Part shown: positions 1 to 10,403 of the stretch, piece after piece
Position numbering within the stretch: position 1 is the first letter of the stretch
Layout of the letters: the number at the start of each line of letters is the position of its first letter
Source: Dendrobium chrysotoxum
Lineage: Eukaryota; Streptophyta; Magnoliopsida; Asparagales; Orchidaceae
Assembly: GCA_019925795.1 (NCBI GenBank)
Contig: CM034305.1
Location: 56,656,573 to 56,720,572, forward strand
DNA: 64,000 nucleotides
Direction: 5' to 3'
Notes under the pieces: generated by a model
What the model was told of the DNA's origin: nothing
Databases searched by the model: none
The model's input: the letters and a program-made list of their open reading frames with translations, nothing else
Position numbers and translations under genes: made by a program

Positions 1-1520
1 AATACAATCAAACTAAATATCTCGACGAGATGAACTCAATGATGCCAAAATTGGTCCAACTTAGCCCAAATGGACCAAAATCAATGGCATGAAGTACATT
101 TGGAAGCTTCAAGACATTAATTGCACATCCAAATGATCTTTAAATTTCTCATGCTTAAAGTTGAATCGAGGGGCTCGATGAGACAAATCCAACAAGAACA
201 AGATTACCTAGATCGGACATCATTAAGGTACTTAAATGTTGAATGAACGTTTTACAATAAAGGGAATCAATATGGTCAGCCTGATGGAGTACTCTGAATT
301 TTGCTCCAAATTTTATCCATATTTATGGGACATGCCACTCTCAAAAATTTACAAATAGGCCCCCTCCTGCCACATGAGGGAGCTTTGGACCCTTTACTAA
401 AGTGGGAAGATAGCTCAAGGGATTGAAGTATCCAGGAGCTCTACCCGAGCACCACCATTGGTGAAATCTCACCACCCGGCTACCACTGTTAGACGTTAAC
501 CTGGCAGCCACCATCAGACTTTCACCAGCTTATAAACATTAGCAAACCCTCTGGGCTAATGTTCGTTAGGTTTTTGCCACTCGTCACTACTATTGGATCT
601 CAACAAGCCCGTCGTCGCCGAACCTCCATAGGGCCCCCACCACTAGACATCCTCTTAGTTGACATCGCTAGAACTTTTCTATCTGACCATCACCATTTGA
701 ATTTTATAACTAACACTCAAATACAATCTCTCCAACCTATGTCGCTTGACTACAGTCGCTCCGACCTACGTCGCTAGATTAAGGTCCCATTGAACCCTGT
801 CGCCTGATTACCATTCCACTAACTTCAGTGGCCCAACTACAATTCCTTTAACCTCTATCTCCCGACTATGATACCTCTAATCACCGGCACCCATCTTCAG
901 TCCCTCCAATCTCTATCGCCCGAATTGGTCCCTTCGACCTACGTCGCCCAACTAAGGTCCACTGACCTTCATCGCCCAACTAAGGTCCACCGACCTCTAT
1001 CGCCTAACAATAGTCCTTCCAACCTCAGTCACTCAACTACAATCCCTTCGACCTTAATCACCCGACTATAATCCCTCTGACTACTATCGCCCATATTTGG
1101 TCCCTCCGACCTCCACTGCCCGACAACAGTATCTCAGACCACCGTCGTCAAATTACAATCCCTGCAGCCTCTGTCACCTGACCATGGTCCCTCCAACCTA
1201 CATAGCCCAAGGTTCCTCCAGCCTACATCGCCTCACTACGGTCCCTCAAATCTCTATCATTCGATTATGGTCCTCCAATTGCCATCGCCCAACTATGATC
1301 TTTCAGATCAAACAAACATGCCAACAATCTCTTAAGAATAACTCTTATTCCATTGGGTTCTTTCAATTCCAAACTACATAATATGCTCTATACAAAATAT
1401 ATTAGCCCCTAAGGAAGGGCATCATTTGTAATCAATGATAAACATTAGTAGAATCAATTCAGCTGAGCGAGGCCCTGTGGCTTTTCCACTTTTTTACGAT
1501 TTTTCATGTAAGAATTATGG
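1..1520 (+). repeat. LTR-like repeat, copy 1 (left end outside window)
   Basis: This stretch aligns by eye with 3735-5260 over its whole length. Shared landmarks in order are a clcgacgag-type box, an AT-rich leader, a TATA-like site followed by a C-run (near 350), a short tandem array, a block containing 'catgccaac', and a 3' end resembling 'ttttccacataaaaact'. A promoter, then a transcribed leader, then a tail is the layout of an LTR. No retroelement coding sequence lies between the two copies, so they could be LTRs of a non-autonomous element or two solo LTRs. The left boundary is not visible. Confidence 0.5.
735..1300 (+). repeat. degenerate ~31-bp tandem array
   Basis: Repeated units of about 30-33 bp vary around 'tcgcccgactacggtccc' followed by 'tccgacctc'. 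Roughly 17 units can be followed, with many substitutions. The open frames here (868-1071 and 1097-1381) are by-products of the repeat and show no protein family. Confidence 0.75.
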
Positions 1521-1799
1521 TACCTCTTATAATCCGCACTGCCCGCGGTCGCATCCGCGCTACCTGGAGTGGTCTCTGTCTACTCGCGTTGCGGTGCCGT
1601 TGCCCGCACTACAAGCAGTCGCATCCGAGTACCCGCAATCTCATCCATGTTTCCCGCAGTCACATCCGAGCTACCTGCAGTCTGCTCGCCCAGCCAGTGT
1701 CTGTCTGCCTGCATCCACTGCCAGCACTGAGAGCGCCATCAAACCCGTTAGGCCCACGTCCTTCTGCCGGACTCGCCAAGCCAGCGGCCGTTAAGCCTA

Positions 1800-1972
1800 C
1801 GCTCATCTGCTGGGTTTATAAAACCGTGTCGGGTCTGGTCAACCCAGAAACCCGATGGGTAGGGTCTAGGTTCGTGTTTTTGACCCGTTTGCAGGTCAAC
1901 CCGTTTGAACTCGAGTCAGTTCTGGGTTCGACCCAAACCTGACCTGAAAACCGAATTTGACACCCCTAGACA
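1800..1972 (-). mobile_element. possible end of a hAT-type element (fragment)
   Basis: The sequence ends in 'aatttgacacccctaga'. Read on the minus strand this begins 'taggggtgtcaaattcgg' followed by repeated ggtt/ggtcaggt words, a start typical of plant hAT elements. No matching opposite terminus or target duplication was found, so it is a fragment at best. Confidence 0.35.
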
Positions 1973-1999
1973 TGATGAAGAATTTTTGGGTTGTATAAG

Positions 2000-2869
2000 A
2001 TAAAAAATGAATCATTAATGTCTATATCAAACAAATCAAAATTTGAAAGATATGACATAAGGAAAATGCTGGTATTATTCTACACAAGTTGTTTATTTAA
2101 ATAGAGTTCCATTTTTTAGGTCAATAATGTCTTATTAAATGACTTTTTTATAAAGAAAGTTTGCAAAAACAATCAAGAGATTAGATCCATCAAACCATAA
2201 ATCATAATATTTTGGATGTTATATAAACTTTTCTATCAATTATTGTTCATCAATTTTAATATTACTTTTTTTTTTAATCTTTTGGCTTATAAGCCATGCT
2301 TTTTAACAACATATTCCATACTAATTTGTCCATAACTTTGTCGTCGGCAATATTTAACAATTTGTTTTTTTAACTTTTTTATTTATTTTTATTTTAGTTT
2401 AGTGTAATCCATTGTGCTTTCTAATGGTTTCAAATAGCAAAATTTGAGAAACTCATTTATATATCTCTTAAGATCAATGGATTGATGTGACAGACATAAT
2501 GCGGTCCAGATGATTTTGATCCAGCTTTAAGCTTAAGATGGTGGAAAGAGTAGTCAGAAGAATATAAAAATATATGTGATTGTGGACAATTGGCTAAGTC
2601 TATTATTGAATGAAATCGTCAGTTTGATGGTTGATAACAATGACCGATCGAGCGAGTCATTAATTTGTTGGATGAAGTTGTCGACTTATTGGAACAGATT
2701 ATGAATTTGTAAAGTTTTATTTGGGATAACCCTAAAGTTGTTTTTCAGAATAATTTTTTATTACAATTTTTTTTTTAAAAGTAATAAAAAATAATTGCCA
2801 AAAATTATCACAAGGGAAGCCTAGGTTTGGATGAGTAGGCTTTATGTTTAGGCAACTAGGCCTGCTTTA
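2000..2869. other. AT-rich intergenic DNA, nothing recognised
   Basis: Low-complexity A/T-rich sequence without an open frame, terminal repeats or a recognisable domain on either strand. Confidence 0.6.
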
Positions 2870-3417
2870 GGGGCTGTTTGGTTGGAATACAAAGTAGTGT
2901 AAAGTATTCCAAATGTAAGGGTTTTACAAATTTTTGTGTTTGGCTGGAATACAAAGTGGAGCAAAGTAAAGTAAATTAAATGAAGTACACCATTTTAGTT
3001 CTTTTTTGAAGTAAGTCAAACTCGTCCAGCTTTGAGCCAGAAATGTTTATAACACAACCAAGCTCGCTTGACCGCCGCCCACCACTGCTGCCACCCATCT
3101 CTCACGACCAGCCGCGGCTTACGCCACCCACCTCCATCAGCCACCAACACCACCACCAAGCGCCCCCACCCGCCGAAGGCCACCGCCAACCACTGTCGGT
3201 CACCGCTGCAACTGCCACCGACCACCACCGTCGTTGCTACTGCCGGCCAGCACCACTGTCACCACCTTCCCTATCGGACGCCACTATTTTTGGACTTTAC
3301 ACTATATTTATAACTTCAAACCAAACAAAAAATCATTCACTTGTATTTACTTTACATTCATCCAAACAACTTCAAAATATTTATTTTACATGCATTCTTA
3401 GCCAACCAAACAGCACC
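2870..3417. mobile_element. MITE-like element, TIR GGNGCTGTTTGGTTGG
   Basis: The left end 'ggggctgtttggttgg' and the right end 'ccaaccaaacagcacc' are inverted copies with one mismatch. TTTA flanks both sides (2866-2869 and 3418-3421), which suits the TWA-type target duplication of PIF/Harbinger-like MITEs. A second internal copy of the terminal word ('gtttggctggaatacaaag') lies near 2938. The centre is C-rich and opens a Pro/His-rich frame (3043-3441) that I do not regard as a gene. Confidence 0.6.
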
Positions 3418-4078
3418 TTTATTTTAATTTCATCCAAATAGGCTCCGGTGAGTTTATTATAGATTTGGCAAATTTACTCCAAGCCGGGTGAGCTAATTGT
3501 TTTTGCCTTCCTTGTTTTGTTGAGTTGCCTTCTTTTGGTCTGACCACCGGCGGAGTCAAAAAAAATTTAAACTTGTTTTATTAACTATGCTTCTATTAAT
3601 TATAATGATAATTTATTATTATTACTACGTCCCAAAAATCGTCTTGATCAAGCACGAATCTTTATGCATATCTGAATTGGAAACTTCTAAAATTAAATTT
3701 ATGATCATCCAAACTCCAATTTTAGGAAGCTTAAAGTCAAACTGAATGTCTCAAAGAGACCAACCCAACAACACCAACATCGGTCCAATCCGAGCCTAAA
3801 TGAGTCCAAATCAGGGGGTTGAAGCATATTTGAAAAGTTCAAAGTATAAATTAGATGACCAAACAATCTCTAAATATGGCATGCTTATAGGTGAATCGAG
3901 CAGCTCGACGAGACAATTCTAACGAGCCAAAGATCGCTTAATTCTGACATCATTTAGGCATATAAATGTTTGACAAAAGCTCTATGATCGGAGGGATTAA
4001 TATGGGCCGTCCAATAGAGCACTCCGAACTTGCCTCAGATCTTGTCCATATTTATAGGACATACCACTCTCAAAAATC

Positions 4079-4086
4079 TATAAATA
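4079..4086 (+). promoter_or_regulatory. TATA box of LTR-like repeat
   Basis: TATAAATA followed by 'gaccccctcttccc'. The equivalent site in copy 1 (near 350) reads ACAAATAG and is degenerate. It is consistent with a pol II promoter of an LTR. Confidence 0.5.
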
Positions 4087-4489
4087 GACCCCCTCTTCCC
4101 ATAATGGGGAGGGGGCTTGGACCCTTTTGCTGGAGATTAGAGCGAGCTCAGAGGCTTCAAGGATCCTAAAGTTCCACCTAAGCACCACTACCAGCGAACT
4201 TCCGTCGATCGTTGTCGAACCACCACCGGTCCACCGATAGTCGTCAGACCACTGATCGTTCGTTGGACCACTACCCGTCCTCCGACCATTGTCGAACCAT
4301 CACCAATACGCAACCCGTCGTCAGGCCACCACCCATCCGCCGACCACCGTCATACCTCCGCCTAGTTGCCAACTACCATTTAACCTCTGCCCATATGCAG
4401 ACCATCGACTGTTGCCAGACCTCTTCCCGGCTGCCAACCACCATCAAACCTCTGCCTAGCTGCCATCGATACACCACTTTGACCACTGT

Positions 4490-5000
4490 CGCCCACAGAC
4501 TACGGTCCCTCTGACCTCCGTTGCCTGTCGACTACAGTCCCTCCAACCTCCATCGCTCGCCGACTACGGTCCTTCTGACCTCCATCGTCGGTCGACTACG
4601 ATCCCTCCAACCTCCATTGCCCTCCTATTACGGTCCCTCTGACCTTCGTCGCCCACCAACTATAGTCCCTCCAACCTCCTTCGCTCGTAAACTATGGTCT
4701 CTCTGACCTCTATTGCCCGCGATCTACAGTCCCTCCGACCTTCGTCGCCTGCCAATTACAGTCCCACTGTCCACTATCACCCACCGACTACAGTCCGTTC
4801 GACCTCCCCACCAACTACGATCCCTCTGACCACCGTCGCCCATTGACTATGGTCCGTCCGACCTCCATCCCCCGCCAACTATGGTCCCTCCGACCTCTGT
4901 CTACCACCGACTACAGTCCCTCCGACCACCGTCGCCAACCAACTTAGATGCCTCAGACCTTTGTCGCCCGTCGACTAGGTCATTCCTACCACCATCACCC
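4490..5000 (+). repeat. ~31-bp tandem array in copy 2
   Basis: About sixteen imperfect units built on 'cgactacggtccctcc' plus 'gacctccgtcgcc' with a period near 31 bp. It is the counterpart of the array at 735-1300. The stretch before it (4200-4490) is a looser repeat of 'gaccaccgtc' words. Confidence 0.8.
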
Positions 5001-5269
5001 AACTACGATCCTATCGACCAAACGAACATGCCAACACTCTCTTGAGAACAACTCTTATGTCATTAGATTCATCCAACTCCCACATGTAATATGCTCTACA
5101 TGATGTATATTTGTCACATGGAGCCAAGGCCTTCCCCGCTTCATTTGTAATTAACAATAAACACTAGTGAACTTATTTCAATTGGATTAGGCCTCTTAGT
5201 TTTTCTTCCTTTTTAGGGTTTTCCACATAAAAACTATGTTGTCAGTTATAGCTCTCACACCCTCTCTCG

Positions 5270-5984
5270 TATTTGTCTGTGTGTAGGATCTTCTTACAAA
5301 GCTTGAATGCTAAACTTTATATCTCTCTACCGTCCTGAATGTTCTATCCCACAACAATTATAATATTGTAACAGTAATTATTTTCATATAAACATTTAGC
5401 CTATAAGGAGATGAATAAAAAATAAAGATTATTAGCTATGATTTTATTTTAATAAAGAATAAATAATAATAATATAAAGAAATATTTTTCCTTTTTTTTC
5501 TTTAACCTGCAAGCAATAATCTATAAATATTTTAAATTTTAGAACATTTTGAAACTTTCACATATAAGAGGGGCATATATGTAATTTCGAAGAGAAGAGT
5601 TAGCCAAGATCAAATCTACTATCTGACAGCTCTAAGGGAGTCTTAGATCAGTGTTTAACATAATAAATGTTAATTTGATGATATGATAAATGTCTGGAAA
5701 TAATGCAGTAATAATTAGAAATTTCATCCCGTATTTAACCACAAAATATATGCATCAAATATTAAAACAACTTTTACCTTCGCTAAGATTGTCTAAAACT
5801 TTAAATATGCTTCTTAGTAATTTAGGGAGTTTCCATTATTATTTTTAGGTAACCTTTCTCAATCTTTGCACGTTTGAAATTCTTTTACTTACTTATTTAA
5901 CTGTTAATTTTTTCTATTTAAACAATATAGCACACTGTTAACTTTGGCTAACATCCTTATGAAACTCTAGATGATATGGAGTAA
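5270..5984. other. AT-rich intergenic DNA, nothing recognised
   Basis: No open frame, terminal repeat or domain is visible. The composition is strongly A/T-rich. Confidence 0.6.
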
Positions 5985-6080
5985 GGCTTCGTTTCGGATA
6001 GCTTTTATATTGCTTCATAAAGTAATTTTTTAGTATAAAAATTTCTAATTCAATAAATTTTTGTACTGAATAAATTCTTG
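5985..6080. mobile_element. Tourist-like MITE, half copy
   Basis: Begins 'ggcttcgtttcggatagctt' just after TAA and follows the first two thirds of the MITE at 16588-16707. The second terminus is missing, so this copy is truncated. Confidence 0.6.
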
Positions 6081-6398
6081 CTGGACAGTAAGGAGATGAG
6101 AAAGAGGTGGTAGAATCTCGGTGAAATAGGCATCAACGAGACTAGCGATAAGAGCAAGACGAAGAAATAGAACTAGCTACGTGTAAAGCAGCATGGAGAA
6201 AAGAAAGTCAGGATGAGTTCTTCTTGGGGAAGGGAAGAAATAAAACCAAGATGTAGGAGGACAAAGTATGGAAATCTTGGGAAGAGAAGGAAAGGGATTG
6301 ATGATCTATGAAGGGCCACTGAACCTTACTGACAAAGGCCGAGCAATTGGCAACTTCATAATTAATATTTTTAGTTTTCATATTTTTATATATATTAA

Positions 6399-6518
6399 GA
6401 TTATATTTGGGACGGCTTTTTTATTATTTCTTAAAATAATTTTTTAGTACAAAAATTAAAATTTTTATACTAAAAAATTGTTTTAAGAAGCAGTAAGAAA
6501 GCCGTCTCAAACAAAGCC
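6399..6518. mobile_element. Tourist-like MITE (complete)
   Basis: A 120-bp near-palindromic element. The left end reads 'gattatatttgggacggctt' and the right end 'gccgtctcaaacaaagcc'. TAA occurs on both sides (6396-6398, 6519-6521), as expected for a PIF/Harbinger-type TWA target duplication. It belongs with the copies at 16588, 17247 and 18372. Confidence 0.8.
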
Positions 6519-6847
6519 TAAGTTTATATAAGTAAATAGAAAAATTTATATGTTAAATGCATGAATGATAAAATTTTGAACACTATATATATAATTTTTT
6601 TCTTTATTATAGAATTGTCTTTACTTACCGTTATCCTTTTCTACTTGCTGACTCTGCATCCCTAAAATTGGATTCCACCTTCTGTTCTTGTCGCGACATT
6701 TATCTAAGGCTTTTTGTTCTGCTGCTAATTTGTAGCGTCAATCAATTTATTGGTTAGAGGAGGACAAAACCTTTAATTGGGTAACAGGTAGCAGATGTGA
6801 AGGGCCACTGATTGAAATTGAACATTATTTTTTAAATATTTTAAATT

Positions 6848-6849
<2 letters not shown>

Positions 6850-6886
<37 letters not shown>
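6850..6886. repeat. (AT)n microsatellite
   Basis: Uninterrupted AT dinucleotides for about 37 bp in AT-rich DNA. Confidence 0.95.
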
Positions 6887-6889
<3 letters not shown>

Positions 6890-7850
6890 AATTCAAAATA
6901 TATATCACCTATTATTCTCAAAAAAATATTTGTAGCTAAAAATATTTGAATAGACTAGGACTAATGAAATCTTACCTCACAAACTTATCACAATAAAATT
7001 TTCTTACATATATATAACACTTAAAATTTTTATTTATATACTTAAACATTAATATTTACATATGTATCAATCAAAATATCAAAAATGCAATAAAAATTAA
7101 TATATCTCTCATTAAAACTCCCAACCCTATTAGCAGGCCTCCAATCCCATCGATTGCACCACTATACATATATACGACCTCCGCCCCGCCTGCCTGTGAG
7201 CTCACCACACCGCCTGACAGTGAGCTCACCGCCTCGCCTACATATAAGCTCCACCCTGCCTTCAACAAGTGTCTGACAATATCCACTAACTTCATAATTA
7301 ATAAAGTGTTATATTATATAAATAATAAATTTATTTGTAAATTATATAAATGAGAAAAATATGTAATAAAATAAATTGTGAGCCTAAAAAGTTTTAATCC
7401 TGTCCTAACTAAAAATGGTATCAAGATCTTCTAAGCTAATAAATTATGAAACGAATTTTGGTCCACCATAACATGGTAGGTTTTAATAGTTTAGCCCTCC
7501 CCTATAATTATATGTGATATTAGTGGTTAGAGAAGTCATGATTGTAAAAAGGCTGACCATGTAGCCGATATTATTTTATTGGTTAGAAATATATATTTCT
7601 AATAAAAATATATCAAATTTATAATTTTGCATATTTATAAATTTACAATTAAATTTGCTTGAAATAATGAAATCTTTAAACAAAAAATATTTGAATTTTA
7701 GCAATGATTGAGTGAAAAAAACAAAATTAAGCTGGTAAACTAATAATGTACATCCTTCTCGAGAAGCAAACCATTTGAAGGTGATTGCAATCAATGCATA
7801 TATTTTCTTTTATGTCATAATGGATAAATGTTTAGATTATGACTCCGGAG

Positions 7851-8011
7851 AAATTATTATGTACGGACAACGGACCGTCGGTATAGGCTAATCAGGATGC
7901 ATCACATCATCTGATACACAGTGGTATACAATAATGATACATAGTAGATTGGTGATGTGGCGCGTTCTGATTGGCCTCCAGACAGCGTCTAGTGACCGCA
8001 CATAATAATTT
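7851..8011. mobile_element. small TIR element (~161 bp)
   Basis: The left end 'aaattattatgtacgg' (7851-7866) and the right end 'ccgcacataataattt' (7996-8011) are inverted repeats matching at 15 of 16 positions. The interior is less AT-rich than the surroundings. No clear target duplication could be assigned, so the family is undetermined. Confidence 0.5.
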
Positions 8012-8021
8012 TGCTCATTTG

Positions 8022-8118
8022 ACACTGTTCTCTTATTACTTTCTAAAATATTTTTTTTAGTAAAAAAAATTATACTAAAAAATTACTTTAAAAATAATAA
8101 AATAATTATCACAAATTA
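8022..8118. mobile_element. decayed Tourist-like MITE
   Basis: The order of blocks (a 'cttattactttctaaaa' start, 'tttagta' centre, 'aaaattactttaaa' return arm, 'atcacaaa' end) follows the MITE at 6399-6518, but the terminal GGGACGGCTT is mutated. Identification rests on similarity only. Confidence 0.45.
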
Positions 8119-8423
8119 TATATATAAATATATTTCTGATTCAATGTCAGAGACCAAATTGAATGTAAATTATCTACATTATATTTATGATCGATATTTC
8201 ACTCAACTGGAACAAAGCTCAAGTATAATAGATGGCCTTGCATTCAACAGACTTATAAGTCATCAAGATTTTGTCAATTTTATAGCCAACAGCATAAACA
8301 TAACATATAAAAAAACAAATTGCTTCTTAATTGTGTTTCTAAGGGCATACACAAACTCAAGAAATAGGCCTTACTATGAGTAAGAGGGTTGGTGATTCTC
8401 TTATCTTATGCCTAGAGTGTACA

Positions 8424-8872
8424 CAATAACAACAACATCAAGCCTTTATCCCACTATGTGGGGTCGGCTACATGAATCTTTTTTTCTCCATTTTGCCCTG
8501 TTTAAAGTTAAATTCTCATTTAAATCTAATAAAGAAAGGTCATTTCTAATATTTTCTAGCCAAAGTTTTTTTAGGACTACCTCTATCTTTCTTAACATAA
8601 TTCAAATCTAATGCATCTACTTTCCTGATCGAGTCATCGGAAGACTGCCTTTTCATGTGACCAAACAATCTAAGGCGACTCTCTCTAATCTTATCTTCCA
8701 TTGGAGCCACTCCAATCTTTTCACATATATGCTCATTTCGTATCCCGTCTCTAAGAGTAACGCCACTCATCCAACTGAGCATCCTAACCTCTATAACACT
8801 TTAATGTATATTATGCTTCTCTTTTAATGGTCAACATTCTGCGCCATAAAGCATTGCAGGTCCAACCATAAT
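8424..8872 (-). mobile_element. 5'-truncated RTE-type LINE with 18-bp TSD
   Basis: Both flanks carry TTATGCCTAGAGTGTACA (8406-8423 and 8873-8890), a perfect 18-bp target duplication. On the minus strand the insert ends in TTG-rich repeats ('gttgttgttattg'), the usual 3' tail of plant RTE LINEs. The frame 8782-8546 encodes the family's reverse-transcriptase C-terminus, with words such as RDGIRNEHI, VAPMEDKIRESRLRLFGH and GSPKKT. Most of the 5' part is missing, as is normal for LINE insertions. Confidence 0.85.
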
Positions 8873-8890
8873 TTATGCCTAGAGTGTACA

Positions 8891-10403
8891 TTAGACAAAA
8901 ATAATAATCTCAAAAAGTGTTGAGATTAATTGGATTATTCCTAGTCTTATATCCAATAGTATGCATAAAATTAAGAGAAAAAGTCACCAAGGGCATTGAA
9001 GAATTACACCATTTGTCAACTATACTTCCATGAGTATATGCAAAATGAAGAAATGGTTTTTAAAGAGTTTAATTAACTGGATACTTCTCAACTTTATATC
9101 CAAGAATGTATATAAAGGAATTTGAGATGAAGCTCAAGTCTAACCCAAGGCTAGCAAGGACCACAATCCAAATCAAAGGATATGATATTTAATTATAATC
9201 ATATTTTTATAAATAAACTACTATAGAAGATATAAAGTACTTAAACCACCAACTGGATCCATTAGCATAAATTATGGTTAAGTAAAGGTTAAGTCTAACG
9301 TAAGGCTAGCTCTAGTCAAACCTAGTCAAAGGAATGAATTTGAGATTAAGCTTTTAAAGATATAGGGTCTCCTCTTATTGAATCATGAAGTGGGATAGAA
9401 GATCAGTGAAGGGTATTAGCCTAGTCAAGTATAAGTGTATAGACCAAGCATGTTCAATTCAATCTAGCAAGAGAAGCAAATTCAACTAATCATACATAAG
9501 TATCAAGTCTCACTTGGAGCTTTATCAAATTTTGATGCCAATATTTTGGTCGGTTTACAATCATGATATAATTCGCATTTTAGTATGAAAATAAAAGCCT
9601 TGACCTAAGGATAAATAGTGTTGCATTACAAACTTCGGTAATGTTTAATGACAATCATAAAATAGATAAAATTATAAGTCCAATCAAGTATTTTGATTCT
9701 GATAATTAAATTTATCCTTTACTCAACTCTTGTTGGCATCTCCCTTTAATATGGAAGAGTAATCTTTAAATTCCTTCCTTTGAATATATAGAGTCCAAGT
9801 GATGTAGCACTAACACAAAGGATAAAGATAATATCATAAACCAAGACACCGCATTAATATTTGGGTTATTTATCGTGCACAAGTATCTAAGAAAGCTCAT
9901 GAATGACCCCTCTTCCCTCCAAAATCATTGGAGAATAATAAAAAAACTTGATTTGGGATTCCTTGATTAGTATGTTGGCCACATTAATCAAGAAGTTAAG
10001 GATCATTAAAGATTACTTAATTTCAAGGCCACTTCACCTGCCTTATTTGGCAAGGCCAAATTTTTTTGCTTATGAAAAATTAAAATTTTATAATATTTTA
10101 CTTATTATTTTTTTTATTAAGATAAGTCATCAATTCATATAATAGTAGTTTATTAGTTCATAAACTTGGTTATGTTTGGGAAAGGATTATAAATATCACA
10201 TTAAATTGTGCTTTTGATTTCAATAAATAAAACATATGTTTTGCTTGTGTGAATTTAATGTGGAAATACTTGATGATTGTTCTACTCTATAGTGAAGCTT
10301 TGTAGTTGATCCTCTAGGACTTTGGTGAGTACATGATTATCTTACTCATACTTTGCCTCTCTCCTTACATAAATCCCCTCTCATCCATGTAAGGCTCTGC
10401 CTA
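8891..10403. other. AT-rich intergenic DNA, nothing recognised
   Basis: There is a loose internal repetition of 'aagtctaac..aaggctagc' words at about 9135 and 9295, but no gene, terminal repeat or retroelement domain that I can support. Confidence 0.55.

Larger units (their letters stand above)
3735..5260 (+). repeat. LTR-like repeat, copy 2
   Basis: Second copy of the repeat at 1-1520. It holds the same series of blocks: leader, TATA box, tandem array, 'catgccaacactctcttgagaa' region and a tail ending near 'ggttttccacataaaaac'. Here the tandem array is longer and more regular than in copy 1. No coding domain is seen. The two copies lie 3.7 kb apart in the same orientation. Confidence 0.5.

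Noticed and set aside
3043..3441. Pro/His-rich coding frame
   Set aside because: It lies inside a MITE-like element, arises from C-rich codons and overlaps equally long frames in other phases.
7071..7295. Minus-strand 74-codon hydrophobic frame
   Set aside because: It is made of a short repeated 'gtgagctcacc' word and AT-rich ends; no family resemblance.
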